Assembly: GCA_012513715.1 (NCBI GenBank)
Contig: JAAZBP010000170.1
Location: 1-39,344, forward strand
DNA: 39,344 bases
Source: Thermoproteota archaeon
GTDB taxonomy: Archaea; Thermoproteota; Bathyarchaeia; Bathyarchaeales; Bathycorpusculaceae
Direction of reading: 5' to 3'
Part shown: piece after piece, positions 8,978 through 17,943 of the stretch
Layout of the letters: each line of letters starts with the position of its first letter
Numbering within the stretch: position 1 is the first letter of the stretch
Notes under the pieces: model-generated
What the model was told of the DNA's origin: nothing
Seen by the model: only the letters and a program-made list of their open reading frames with translations
Databases searched by the model: none
Position numbers and translations under genes: made by a program

Positions 8978-9769
8978 ATGAGTATAGTAAAACGCTTTAT
9001 AACTGAATCAATTAAAAGAACAGAGATCGATGAGTTTCTACAAAAAAAGCTTGAACGCGCTGGATACGGCGGAGTTAATCTATCAAAAACACCTTTGGGT
9101 ACACACGTAGTTATCTACGCGATGAGACCTGGTCTAGTTATTGGAAGAGGCGGAGAAACAATCAAAGAACTTGCTTCTTCTCTAGAACATAACTTCAAAG
9201 TTTCCAATCCTCAAATATCAGTTTCAGAAATTGAAGTTCCCGAATTTAATGCTCAAGTCATAGCTAATCGTGTTTCATCAGCTCTTGAGCGGGGAGTGCA
9301 CTTTAGGCGCGCAGGTTTTTGGGCATTAAACCAAGTTATGGAAGCAGGCGCATTAGGCGCAGAAATTGTCATTAGTGGTAAACTTACTACCGAGCGTGCT
9401 CGCTTTGAAAAGTTCCGCGCAGGTTATTTCCCTCGCTGTGGAGAACCAGCGTTGCGTGCAATGAAAACAGCAGTAGCACACGTGCAATTAAAACCGGGTA
9501 TAATCGGAATACGTGTTAAAATCATGCCTCCGGATGCATATTTCCCAGATAAAGTAACGATTATGGAAGCTGAACCTCAGGTTGATGCAGTAGTCACCTA
9601 TGCCTCAGAATCTGCCTCTACATCTGCTCCAGTACCAACTAAAGAAGTCAAAACACCCCCAGTTGAACCTGAACCCACTGTGCAGGCTCAAGAAGTAGTT
9701 GACGAACCTGAAGCGGAAGTATCAACATCAGAAAACGTGCCTGAACCAGTATCAGAGGAGAAACAGTAG
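8978..9769 (+). CDS. rps3: 30S ribosomal protein uS3 with acidic/proline-rich C-terminal extension
   Basis: KH domain PGLVIGRGGETIKEL and FWALNQVMEAGALGAEIVISGKL; tail EPEPTVQAQEVVDEPEAEVSTSENVPEPVSEEKQ. Confidence 0.97.
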   Translation: MSIVKRFITESIKRTEIDEFLQKKLERAGYGGVNLSKTPLGTHVVIYAMRPGLVIGRGGETIKELASSLEHNFKVSNPQISVSEIEVPEFNAQVIANRVSSALERGVHFRRAGFWALNQVMEAGALGAEIVISGKLTTERARFEKFRAGYFPRCGEPALRAMKTAVAHVQLKPGIIGIRVKIMPPDAYFPDKVTIMEAEPQVDAVVTYASESASTSAPVPTKEVKTPPVEPEPTVQAQEVVDEPEAEVSTSENVPEPVSEEKQ

Positions 9770-9771
9770 AT

Positions 9772-10062
9772 ATGCCGATTATGCGAATGAAAGAAATTGC
9801 TGAATTGACAGCTGAAGATAGAATACAAAAACTTATTGATTTACGCGCAGAACTTACTCGTTTGAGAACACTAGTTAGAGCTGGTGGTGCAGTAGAAAAT
9901 CCGACACGTATACGTTTACTACGAAAAACAATCGCTCAGATATTAACTGTAGAAAACGAACAGAAAATTGGATTACGTAAAGTGCCTGAATCTAAAAAAC
10001 AGGATAATTCTCCAAAGAAAATTAAAACTAAAAAAGTAGGCTCGGAGAAAGTTTCCAAATGA
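9772..10062 (+). CDS. rpl29: 50S ribosomal protein uL29 with lysine-rich tail
   Basis: RMKEIAELTAEDRIQKLIDLRAELTRLRTLVRAGGAVENPTRIRLLRKTIAQILTV. Confidence 0.95.
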   Translation: MPIMRMKEIAELTAEDRIQKLIDLRAELTRLRTLVRAGGAVENPTRIRLLRKTIAQILTVENEQKIGLRKVPESKKQDNSPKKIKTKKVGSEKVSK

Positions 10063-10340
10063 AAGTAACTGCTGATATTATACGAAACGAGTTTATTGGC
10101 GCCCACGCTTTAGTTGCTCAAAGTTTCAACCCTGATTGTATTGGCATTGGTGGTCTAGTGGTCAATGAGACAAAGCAAACTTTTACTCTTCTATGTGAGG
10201 GCAAAAATCGTAGCATAATTAAAGAAACAGCGACATTCAATTTCACTTTCAATGATAATACCAAAGTAGCGATTGAAGGTAAACTCTTAGTTGGAAGACC
10301 GGAAGACCGGTTGAAAAAAAGTATAAAGAGGTTATGGTAA
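10059..10340 (+). CDS. rnp1: ribonuclease P protein component 1 (Rpp29/Pop4)
   Basis: NEFIGAHALVAQSFNPDCIGIGGLVVNETKQTF...LVGRPEDRLKKSIKRLW; usual location before uS17. Confidence 0.92.
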   Translation: MKVTADIIRNEFIGAHALVAQSFNPDCIGIGGLVVNETKQTFTLLCEGKNRSIIKETATFNFTFNDNTKVAIEGKLLVGRPEDRLKKSIKRLW

Positions 10341-10341
10341 T

Positions 10342-10662
10342 ATGTCAATGATTTTCAAGAGACCTAAAAAAACCTGTGATGATCAAAATTGCCCATTCCA
10401 TGGAACCCTTGCTATTAGAGGACGTGTTCTGGAAGGTATAGTTCACACAGATAAAATGGATAAAACTGTTATAGTTGATAGGGAATTCATGCAGTTTTCC
10501 CCTAAATACGTAAGATACGAACGAAGACATGGTCATATTCCATCTCACAACCCGCCATGCTTAGATGTTAAAGAAGGTGACCGTGTGAGAATTGCAGAAT
10601 GTCGGCCACTGAGTAAGACTGTATCATTTGTTGTAGTTGAAAAAGTGGGAGAAGGAAAGTAA
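10342..10662 (+). CDS. rps17: 30S ribosomal protein uS17
   Basis: RVLEGIVHTDKMDKTVIVDREFMQFSPKYVRYERRHGHIPSHNPPCLDVKEGDRVRIAECRPLSKTVSFVVVE. Confidence 0.97.
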   Translation: MSMIFKRPKKTCDDQNCPFHGTLAIRGRVLEGIVHTDKMDKTVIVDREFMQFSPKYVRYERRHGHIPSHNPPCLDVKEGDRVRIAECRPLSKTVSFVVVEKVGEGK

Positions 10663-10663
10663 G

Positions 10664-11104
10664 ATGGCAGCTAAAGCAAAACAACGTGCTCTTACAGCAA
10701 AAGGCATGTTATCTCATGGACAAAAAATCAGCCGAGGTTTACAATCCGGATCTGAACTTCGCTGTACTGATAACACCGGTGCCCGTGTCTTACGTTTGAT
10801 TCAAGCCATGGGTTACAAAGGTAGGCTTAGACGTTATCCATCAGCAACCATCGGCGATAAGGTCACAGTTTCAGTAAGACAAGGATCACCAGATATGCGT
10901 AAAAAAATTTTTCAAGCAGTTATTGTACGCCAAAGAAGACCATTCCGAAGAATTGATGGTGTTTGGGTTCAGTTTGAAGATAACGCAGCAGTTATCATAA
11001 CTCCTGAAGGAGAAATGAAAGGTTCAGAAATTAGAGGTCCAGTAGCAAGAGAGGCGGCAGAGAGATGGCCTCGAATAGCTAGCGCCTCCAGCATAATTGT
11101 ATAG
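10664..11104 (+). CDS. rpl14: 50S ribosomal protein uL14
   Basis: LRCTDNTGARVLRLIQAMGYKGRLRRYPSATIGDKVTVSVRQGSPDMRKK. The ATG at 10664 fits better than the ORF-track start at 10637. Confidence 0.96.
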   Translation: MAAKAKQRALTAKGMLSHGQKISRGLQSGSELRCTDNTGARVLRLIQAMGYKGRLRRYPSATIGDKVTVSVRQGSPDMRKKIFQAVIVRQRRPFRRIDGVWVQFEDNAAVIITPEGEMKGSEIRGPVAREAAERWPRIASASSIIV

Positions 11105-11115
11105 GTGTTAAAGTA

Positions 11116-11676
11116 ATGCAGAAAATTAGTAAAGTGACAAACCCTGGTAAACAACGCAAAAAACTATTCAATGCACCAGTTCATATTCGCCATAAACTTA
11201 TGGCGGCTCCTCTATCTAGTGAACTTGCCGCTTCTAAAGGTGCTAAAACCCTGCCGGTTAGGAAAGGCGATACTGTGCGGATAATGCGGGGAGATAATAA
11301 AGGGTTTGAGGGTAAAGTTTCACGTATCGACCTCAAAGCATATCGTATCTATCTTGAAGGCTTAACCCGTGAAAAGGTGGATGGTACAAACATCTTCCTT
11401 GCAGTTCATCCATCCAAAGTTCAAATTCGCAACCTAAATCTCAATGATAAATGGCGTAAAAACATCCTCGAGCGTAAAGCAGCACCAGAAAAGAAAGAGA
11501 AATCAAAATTAAAGCAACCAAGCGAAAATAAAAAGGCACTTCCCAAAACGGATGAATCTTCAAGTAAATCTCGCAGTAAAAATACAAAATCCAAATCAAC
11601 CAAAAAAGAGAGTGCAACAGAGGCAGTAAAGCCTAAAGAGAAAGTTAAAAAAACCTCTAAAAAAGGAGGAAACTAA
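11116..11676 (+). CDS. rpl24: 50S ribosomal protein uL24 with long lysine-rich tail
   Basis: KOW motif VRKGDTVRIMRGDNKGFEGKVSRIDLKAYRIYLEGLTREKVDGTNIFLAVHPSKVQI, then about 65 aa of K/S/E-rich tail. Confidence 0.96.
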   Translation: MQKISKVTNPGKQRKKLFNAPVHIRHKLMAAPLSSELAASKGAKTLPVRKGDTVRIMRGDNKGFEGKVSRIDLKAYRIYLEGLTREKVDGTNIFLAVHPSKVQIRNLNLNDKWRKNILERKAAPEKKEKSKLKQPSENKKALPKTDESSSKSRSKNTKSKSTKKESATEAVKPKEKVKKTSKKGGN

Positions 11677-11678
11677 AT

Positions 11679-12434
11679 TTGGGTAAAAAAGGAAAAACAT
11701 CAAGGCTGAAACGTAAGCCAGCACCAGCTTTCTGGCCGATTCACAGAAAGGAACTACCTTGGGTAGTTAAACCGTCATCTGGTTCACATTCACTCCACAA
11801 ATGTGTTCCACTTTCAATAATGTTACGCGATATGTTGGGTGTAGCACAAACAAGGAAAGAAGGGAAACTTATACTCACACAGGGAAAAGTCTTGGTCGAC
11901 GGTAAAGTCAGGAAACAAGATGACTCACCAGTCGGTTTAATGGATGTTATTTCAATGCCTGATACTGACAAACACTACCGTGTTATGCCTTCCCATAAAG
12001 GATTAGTACTCAATTCAATTAGCAAAGAAGAATCCAACATAAAACTGTTCAGAGTTGAAGACAAAACTACTGTTCACAATGGCATTCAAGTGGCATTACA
12101 TGATGGGTCAGTGATGTTGGTCAAAGTTAATGATCCAAAGAATCCAATCGAAGTTACCTACGAAACATTCGATGTATTAAAAGTTCAATTTCCTGAAAAA
12201 CAAGTTACTGAAGTCCTAAAAACAAAGGAAGGCAACTTAGCAATAATTACAGGCGGAAAAAACATTGGTAAACAAGGCAGAATTGTAGAAATAGAGAAGA
12301 CTGAAGCAAAGAAACGAAGACAAGCGCTTGTAGTAATAGAAGATAGTCAAGGAAACCGTTATCAGACAATCTTAGACTTCGTCTTTTCAACAGGTGAAGC
12401 TGCTTCAATGATAAATACTTTGGAGGTAGCATAG
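11679..12434 (+). CDS. rps4e: 30S ribosomal protein eS4
   Basis: LKRKPAPAFWPIHRKELPWVVKPSSGSHSLHKCVPLSIMLRDMLGVAQTRKEGKLILTQGKVLVDGKVRKQ; TTG start. Confidence 0.97.
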   Translation: MGKKGKTSRLKRKPAPAFWPIHRKELPWVVKPSSGSHSLHKCVPLSIMLRDMLGVAQTRKEGKLILTQGKVLVDGKVRKQDDSPVGLMDVISMPDTDKHYRVMPSHKGLVLNSISKEESNIKLFRVEDKTTVHNGIQVALHDGSVMLVKVNDPKNPIEVTYETFDVLKVQFPEKQVTEVLKTKEGNLAIITGGKNIGKQGRIVEIEKTEAKKRRQALVVIEDSQGNRYQTILDFVFSTGEAASMINTLEVA

Positions 12435-12974
12435 TTGTCTGAAGAAACGATAATTAATCGTTGGGAACAACAACCGATGCTCAAACCACGTATAGCTAAA
12501 GTAGTCGTAAACCTTAACGTGGGTAAATCAGGTGAACCTCTAGAAAAAGCCAATAAAGTTCTTCAAGAAATCACTGGTCACACCCCTGTGAAAAAGAGAG
12601 CTGAAAAGACAATTCGTGACTTTGGTATAAGAGAGGGTGAAGCAATTGCAGTTGTTGTTACATTGAGAAAACAAGATGCCATTGACTTTCTAAAGAAAAT
12701 CTTTCCTGTTGTCGATAATAAACTTGCAAGAAGAGCTTTCGATATGCGCGGAAACTTTTCTTTCGGACTTAAAGAGCATATAGATATTCCAGGTGTCAAG
12801 TATGACCCTGAAATCGGTATCTTTGGAATGGATATTTGTGTAACCGTTAACCGTCCAGGTCAACGTGTTAAACTCCGCAAGATACAAAGCAAACCAATCG
12901 GTTCAAAGCATGTGTTAACACCTGAAGAATCCATAGTCTTCATAAAACAAACTTTAGGAGTCGAAATTGTTTAA
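12435..12974 (+). CDS. rpl5: 50S ribosomal protein uL5
   Basis: [64 protein letters not shown] start. Confidence 0.97.
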   Translation: MSEETIINRWEQQPMLKPRIAKVVVNLNVGKSGEPLEKANKVLQEITGHTPVKKRAEKTIRDFGIREGEAIAVVVTLRKQDAIDFLKKIFPVVDNKLARRAFDMRGNFSFGLKEHIDIPGVKYDPEIGIFGMDICVTVNRPGQRVKLRKIQSKPIGSKHVLTPEESIVFIKQTLGVEIV

Positions 12975-12991
12975 AAGCAGAGTGTGAATGT

Positions 12992-13156
12992 ATGGGAAAA
13001 CAGCAAGTTAAAAAAGAACGAAAATACGGTAAAGGCGCTCGCCCCTGTATAAGATGCGGATCATATGGTTCAGTTATCAGGCGTTACGATTTATCTTTGT
13101 GCAGGACATGCTTCAGAGAGGCAGCCCCAAAATTAGGTTTCAAAAAATATGAGTAG
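12992..13156 (+). CDS. rps14: 30S ribosomal protein uS14 (54 aa, zinc-ribbon form; not in the ORF track)
   Basis: Read directly: [54 protein letters not shown], with CxxC...CxxC zinc ribbon, between uL5 and uS8. Confidence 0.96.
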   Translation: MGKQQVKKERKYGKGARPCIRCGSYGSVIRRYDLSLCRTCFREAAPKLGFKKYE

Positions 13157-13171
13157 GAGCTAAAAAAGAAA

Positions 13172-13555
13172 ATGGACACTTTAACAAATGGTTTGGTAAC
13201 CATAATAAATAACGAAATACGCAATAAACGCGAATGCATAATCTGCCCTGCGTCAAAACTTCTTGGGCGCGTCCTACGTATCATGCAACTTAACGGTTAC
13301 ATAGGTGAATTTGAATTTATAGACGATGGACGTCAAGGTAAATTCAAAGTTCAACTGCTTGGTAGAATAAATAAGTGTGGACCTGTTAAACCACGTTTTG
13401 CAGTTAAATCCAATGAATACGAGAACTGGGAAAAGAAGTTTTTACCATCAAGAAATGTCGGTATAATGGTTGTTTCAACCTCCAATGGTGTAATAGCCCA
13501 CAAAGATGCTGAAGAAAAAAATATTGGAGGAAGGCTACTAGCCTTCGTTTACTAA
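13172..13555 (+). CDS. rps8: 30S ribosomal protein uS8
   Basis: [46 protein letters not shown]...[33 protein letters not shown]. Confidence 0.97.
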   Translation: MDTLTNGLVTIINNEIRNKRECIICPASKLLGRVLRIMQLNGYIGEFEFIDDGRQGKFKVQLLGRINKCGPVKPRFAVKSNEYENWEKKFLPSRNVGIMVVSTSNGVIAHKDAEEKNIGGRLLAFVY

Positions 13556-13568
13556 GGAGTGTTGATTC

Positions 13569-14114
13569 ATGCGGCTCCCAGAAGTATCTAGAATTATTAA
13601 CGTGCCAGAAGACGTAACACTAAGTGTAGAAGATAAAAAAGTTACTGTAACAGGTGTAAAAGGAACCCTAATACGTGACTTCTCTTATGCGACAGTTACA
13701 ATAGACTGCGAAGGCAAAACAGTCCGAATATGGGCTAAATGGCCACGCAAAAAGGAAGCCGCACTTGTAGGAACAATTTGTTCTCATATTCAAAATATGA
13801 TTACAGGTGTGACTAAAGGTTATTCTTATAAGATGAAAATCGTCTTCTCACACTTTCCGATATCCGTTAAACTTCAAGATAAATCCGTCTTGATTGAAAA
13901 TTTCACTGGTGAACGTAGACCCCGTAAAGTCAAAATTGTCGGTGACGTCAAGGTAAAAATCGAAACTGAAGACATTATAATACAAGGAATAGACCTTGAA
14001 CAAGTCAGTCAAACCGCAGCTAACATTGAACAATTGACAAAGGTAAGGGGAAAGGATCCGAGAGTTTTCCTCGACGGTATATATACATATGAACGAAACG
14101 AAGGAATTGAATAA
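13569..14114 (+). CDS. rpl6: 50S ribosomal protein uL6
   Basis: PEDVTLSVEDKKVTVTGVKGTLIRDFSYATVTI...GVTKGYSYKMKIVFSHFPISVKLQDKSVLIENFTGERRPRKVKIVGDVKVKIE. Confidence 0.97.
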   Translation: MRLPEVSRIINVPEDVTLSVEDKKVTVTGVKGTLIRDFSYATVTIDCEGKTVRIWAKWPRKKEAALVGTICSHIQNMITGVTKGYSYKMKIVFSHFPISVKLQDKSVLIENFTGERRPRKVKIVGDVKVKIETEDIIIQGIDLEQVSQTAANIEQLTKVRGKDPRVFLDGIYTYERNEGIE

Positions 14115-14668
14115 TGACTGAAAAGAAACCCTCACCTTCACGTAAGGCTCTCCAAGTTAGAGCGCGCGCCAAAAACAAGAAGCCTGAATTTGTTCGGGCT
14201 GAAAGCTGGCGATTCAGTCGCTTTAGCTTAAGTTGGCGTAAACCCCGCGGATTAGACAACAAAATCCGCAGAAAAATAAAGGGGTGGCCACCAGGACCTA
14301 GTGTAGGCTACAAAGGACCCAAAATAGCTCGCGGTCTCCATCCCTCTGGATTCCGTGAGGTTCTAGTCTATAACCCCGATGACTTAACTAAAATCGATGC
14401 TGGAACTCAAGCAATACGCATTGCACACACAGTGGGTAAACGTAAGCGTAATTTAATAATTGAAGAAGCAAAGAAACTTGACATTAAAGTTTTAAACATG
14501 AACGTTCAAGCAAAAAAAGTAGACCAAGTCGAAGAAGAGTCTAAAGAAGCAGAGCCTGAAAAAGTCAAAGAAAAGAAGCAACCTGAAAAAGTAAAAAAAG
14601 AGAAGAAAGAAGTGTCTAAAAAAAATAAGAAACCTAAATCAACAAAGAAAAAGGAGAAAAAGCAATGA
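14114..14668 (+). CDS. rpl32e: 50S ribosomal protein eL32 with lysine/glutamate-rich tail
   Basis: KKPEFVRAESWRFSRFSLSWRKPRGLDNKIRRKIKGWPPGPSVGYKGPKIARGLHPSGFREVLVYNPDDL. Confidence 0.96.
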   Translation: MTEKKPSPSRKALQVRARAKNKKPEFVRAESWRFSRFSLSWRKPRGLDNKIRRKIKGWPPGPSVGYKGPKIARGLHPSGFREVLVYNPDDLTKIDAGTQAIRIAHTVGKRKRNLIIEEAKKLDIKVLNMNVQAKKVDQVEEESKEAEPEKVKEKKQPEKVKKEKKEVSKKNKKPKSTKKKEKKQ

Positions 14669-15120
14669 CAAACTTAAGTGGGCAAAGACGTTTAGCTGCA
14701 GAAATTTTAAAGGTTGGTCTGAACCGTGTTTGGATTGATCCGGAACGTATTGATGACGTGGACGGCGCAATAACACGCGAAGAAATACGTAAACTTGTTC
14801 ATGAAAAAGTAATAGTAGCTTTACCTGAAAAGGGTGTTAGCCGTTCTCGAGCAAAAGTAATTCGCAATAAAAAACGGCTTGGGCGGCGTTGTGGTGCTGG
14901 AAGTGTAACTGGTGCTGGATATGCAAAAGTTACTCAGAAACAGGCATGGATGATAAAGATTCGTTCTTTAAGGCGTAAGCTTCGTGAATTAAAAGCTAAC
15001 AGAGTCATAACCGAAACAACCTATACCCAATATTATAGAATGGCCGGCAGTGGCAGGTTTGAATCAATCGCAGATTTAGAACGTAATTTAAAAGCAAACG
15101 AACAATGGAGGAAACGTTAA
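14665..15120 (+). CDS. rpl19e: 50S ribosomal protein eL19
   Basis: NLSGQRRLAAEILKVGLNRVWIDPERIDDVDGAITREEIRKLVHEKVI...SRSRAKVIRNKKRLGRRCGAGSVTGA. Confidence 0.97.
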   Translation: MTNLSGQRRLAAEILKVGLNRVWIDPERIDDVDGAITREEIRKLVHEKVIVALPEKGVSRSRAKVIRNKKRLGRRCGAGSVTGAGYAKVTQKQAWMIKIRSLRRKLRELKANRVITETTYTQYYRMAGSGRFESIADLERNLKANEQWRKR

Positions 15121-15121
15121 G

Positions 15122-15943
15122 TTGGCAAAAAGTAGCAATTACAGAGTTCAACCTAGGCGTAGACGTGAAGGTAAAACTGACTATAAAGCTCGCAAAGCAA
15201 TGGTCATATCCAGAAGGAATAGACTTGTTGCACGCCCATCACTTCGTAACGTAACAGTACAAATAATAAGCGCTAAACCAACGGGTGATATAGTTCTTGC
15301 GGCAGCTAACAGCCGAGAACTAACCAAAAAGTATGGTTGGAAAGCAGCTACAGGAAATGTACCGTCTGCTTATCTAACTGGTTTGTTATGTGGCTTAAAG
15401 GCAAAAACTGTAGGAATAACTGATGCAATCCTTGATATAGGTATGGTTATTCCAACTAAAGGTGCAAAAGTCTTTGCTATATTACAAGGCGTTTTAGATG
15501 CAGGTATAGACGTTCCCCATAATGAAGAAAAAATGATTGAAGAACGTACCAAAGGCGAACATATTGCCAAATACGCAAAGAGTTTAGGTGTAGGATCTGA
15601 AGAATATACTGCAAAATTCTCAAAATACATTGCATGCCAATTGGCTCCAGAAAAACTTCCTGATCACTTCGATAAAGTCAAAGATGACATTTTAGGTGCT
15701 TTTAAAGAAGCCAAAGTAGTTGAACTATCAAAACCACAAAAGTCACCTTCTGCAGAAAAAAAACTTGAAGCAAAAGAACCCCAATCGAAAGCTCAAAAAG
15801 CCAAGAGTACTTCAGCTAAAGAAAAAGTTATTTCAAAAGATAAAACTGGAAAAGCGAAGGGAAAAGCACCAAATGAAAAAATTTCCGATAAAAATGTAGC
15901 CCCGAAAAAGAAGGCGACAAAGAAGGGTGAAAAGAAAGAATGA
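15122..15943 (+). CDS. rpl18: 50S ribosomal protein uL18 with lysine-rich tail
   Basis: NYRVQPRRRREGKTDYKARKAMVISRRNRLVARPSLRNVTVQIISAKPTGDIVLAAANSRELTKKYGW; TTG start. Confidence 0.96.
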   Translation: MAKSSNYRVQPRRRREGKTDYKARKAMVISRRNRLVARPSLRNVTVQIISAKPTGDIVLAAANSRELTKKYGWKAATGNVPSAYLTGLLCGLKAKTVGITDAILDIGMVIPTKGAKVFAILQGVLDAGIDVPHNEEKMIEERTKGEHIAKYAKSLGVGSEEYTAKFSKYIACQLAPEKLPDHFDKVKDDILGAFKEAKVVELSKPQKSPSAEKKLEAKEPQSKAQKAKSTSAKEKVISKDKTGKAKGKAPNEKISDKNVAPKKKATKKGEKKE

Positions 15944-16605
15944 GTAGAAATCCAAGAGATAGAACTCGCGATAGCGAAAATCGTGCAGCACGTTTAGAAC
16001 AGTGGGTTCCTAAAACACGGTTAGGTAAGCTTGTACAAGAAGGAAAAATCACTACAATCGAAGATGTATTTCTTAGTGGTATAAAGATTAGCGAATCACA
16101 AATAGTCGACTCTTTGCTTCCAGATTTGCAGGAAGAAGTAATAAATGTTAATTTAGTTCAAAAACAAACTGATGCAGGCGAGAAATCCCGTTTTAAAGCT
16201 ATCGTAGCAGTTGGTAACAAAGATGGTTACATAGGTCTAGGTCAGGGGAAAGCCAGTCAAGTTCGTAATGCCATAGAGAAAGCAGCTGTAAATGCGCGAC
16301 TTAATATTATCCCAGTTAAACGCGGTTGTGGAAGCTGGGAATGCGGTTGTGGACAACCTCACTCCGTTCCTTTCCAAGTCGAAGGTAAATGTGGTGGTGT
16401 CCGCGTGGAAATTGTTCCAGGCCCCAGAGGTTTAGGTCTTGTTTCCAGCGAAGTTGCTAAAGTTATCTTAGGTTTGGCAGGCGTAAAAGATCTCTGGATG
16501 CGGAGCTTCGGTTCAACTAGAACTGTTCCATCTTATGCGTTTGCTATATTTGATGGGCTACGGAAAACTTACAATTTGGTCACAACACTGGATTGGGTGA
16601 AATAG
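15940..16605 (+). CDS. rps5: 30S ribosomal protein uS5
   Basis: KSRFKAIVAVGNKDGYIGLGQGKASQVRNAIEKAAVNARLNIIPVKRGCGSWECGCGQPHSVPFQVEGKCGGVRVEIVPGPRG. Confidence 0.97.
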   Translation: MSRNPRDRTRDSENRAARLEQWVPKTRLGKLVQEGKITTIEDVFLSGIKISESQIVDSLLPDLQEEVINVNLVQKQTDAGEKSRFKAIVAVGNKDGYIGLGQGKASQVRNAIEKAAVNARLNIIPVKRGCGSWECGCGQPHSVPFQVEGKCGGVRVEIVPGPRGLGLVSSEVAKVILGLAGVKDLWMRSFGSTRTVPSYAFAIFDGLRKTYNLVTTLDWVK

Positions 16606-16609
16606 AGAA

Positions 16610-17098
16610 ATGTCACAAAAAACTGAACAACTTAACTGCTTAATTGTTGTCCGAATACGTGGAACTATAAGTGCAATGAAGGAAGCACGTGAAACATTAG
16701 AATTACTACGATTGACTCACACTAATCACGCGGTACTGATTGATAATAGACCCGCATACAAAGGCATGCTTCAACGTGCTAGCAACTATGTTACATGGGG
16801 AGAGCCAACCAAAGAAACTGTTGCGTATATGCTTGAAAAAAGAGGACGCTTGGCCGGGTCCAAAAAAATTACACCTGACTATCTTCAAAAGGTAGGCTAC
16901 AAGAGTTTTGAAGATTTAGCCGAAGCTATTGTAGACTGCAAAGCTGAATACAAAAAATTGCCTGACATTGAACCACGTTTTAAACTGCATCCCCCAAGCA
17001 AAGGGTACAAAGGTCTAACAAAAAAATCTTACAGAGCAGGCGGCGAAGCAGGTTACCGCGGCGAAGCCATTAATGACCTCGTTAAACGTATGATTTAA
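16610..17098 (+). CDS. rpl30: 50S ribosomal protein uL30
   Basis: LIVVRIRGTISAMKEARETLELLRLTHTNHAVLIDNRPAYKGMLQRASNYVTWGEPTKETVAYMLEKRGRL. Confidence 0.96.
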   Translation: MSQKTEQLNCLIVVRIRGTISAMKEARETLELLRLTHTNHAVLIDNRPAYKGMLQRASNYVTWGEPTKETVAYMLEKRGRLAGSKKITPDYLQKVGYKSFEDLAEAIVDCKAEYKKLPDIEPRFKLHPPSKGYKGLTKKSYRAGGEAGYRGEAINDLVKRMI

Positions 17099-17100
17099 AT

Positions 17101-17165
17101 TTCGACCTTTACTTTGCTTTTTTATTATACGCTTTTCTTTTAATCTCCTTTTGTTCTTTTTAAAA
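17101..17165 (+). terminator. T-rich tracts downstream of rpl30, probable archaeal transcription terminator
   Basis: Successive oligo-T runs (TTTACTTTGCTTTTTTATT, CTTTTCTTTTAATCTCCTTTTGTTCTTTTT) directly after the uL30 stop. Confidence 0.55.
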
Positions 17166-17276
17166 AATAAATTATGCTATGTTATATTTTCAGCATATTT
17201 TGTCTATTCTTGCTGCTTATTGTTTTAAATAATAAGCATTAAATACACTATAAGTAAACCTAAGTTTGGTGATTCT

Positions 17277-17582
17277 TTGGAAAAATGGGCCGATTATCTC
17301 ATTTCAGCTGTTAAGACTAATTCTGATCAAAAAATAGTTGACTTCTTTGAAGTAAATTATGACTCGGGTAATATGGTCTGCCAAAAACAAATAATCTCGC
17401 GACGTGAAGTTATAGACAACATCAAAAAAGGTTTTACCTACTCTACAGTATTCAAAACCGCTACAGGCAAATGGCGTAAAGGCGATAAAGTGAACCTTAT
17501 AATGATTGATGGTGAAAACTATTTGAGAACAAATAAAAAACCTGACCCACAAGACCAATTCGATAATCTTCCCGAGTTCTAA
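17277..17582 (+). CDS. DUF3892-like small protein, TTG start
   Basis: ...ISRREVIDNIKKGFTYSTVFKTATGKWRKGDKVNLIMIDGENYLRTNKKPDPQDQFDNLPEF. The GKW.KG.KV..I..DGE.YLRT...D.LPEF pattern is as I recall it for DUF3892. Confidence 0.6.
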   Translation: MEKWADYLISAVKTNSDQKIVDFFEVNYDSGNMVCQKQIISRREVIDNIKKGFTYSTVFKTATGKWRKGDKVNLIMIDGENYLRTNKKPDPQDQFDNLPEF

Positions 17583-17943
17583 TCGATGTTATAAACTTTT
17601 AACATTTGAATCGATGATTTTTTAATAATGTAAAAATGTTTTAAGAAATTCAGAATAATCCAGCATTTGAAATGAATAACACTGGATAATCGATAAAGCT
17701 TTTTAGTAAACTGTTAACTAATACATATCCTGTTTTTTTTGGACTTCATGTTTAATCTGACTTAGAAATTCTCAAAGTTTTCATTGTACATATTATGGCG
17801 AAAATAAAATGCCTAAAAGGCAATTAACTGTCTGCTAAAATATTTTTTAGTTCTTAATAGCTGAAAATATACTCATTTTTATCATAAAACAGTCACCTAT
17901 TAGACAAGTATTTTCTAACCCTTTATGTGCGATATGTTTTATA

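Noticed and set aside
10296-10316. Tandem repeat GAAGACCG x2 near the end of rnp1
   Set aside because: Lies in the conserved coding sequence VGRPEDRL; only two copies, no sign of a functional repeat.
17583-17943. Possible C/D box sRNA in the gap before the Hsp20-like gene
   Set aside because: Only partial C-box-like (CGATGAT) and no convincing D/D' boxes or terminal stem; cannot support it.
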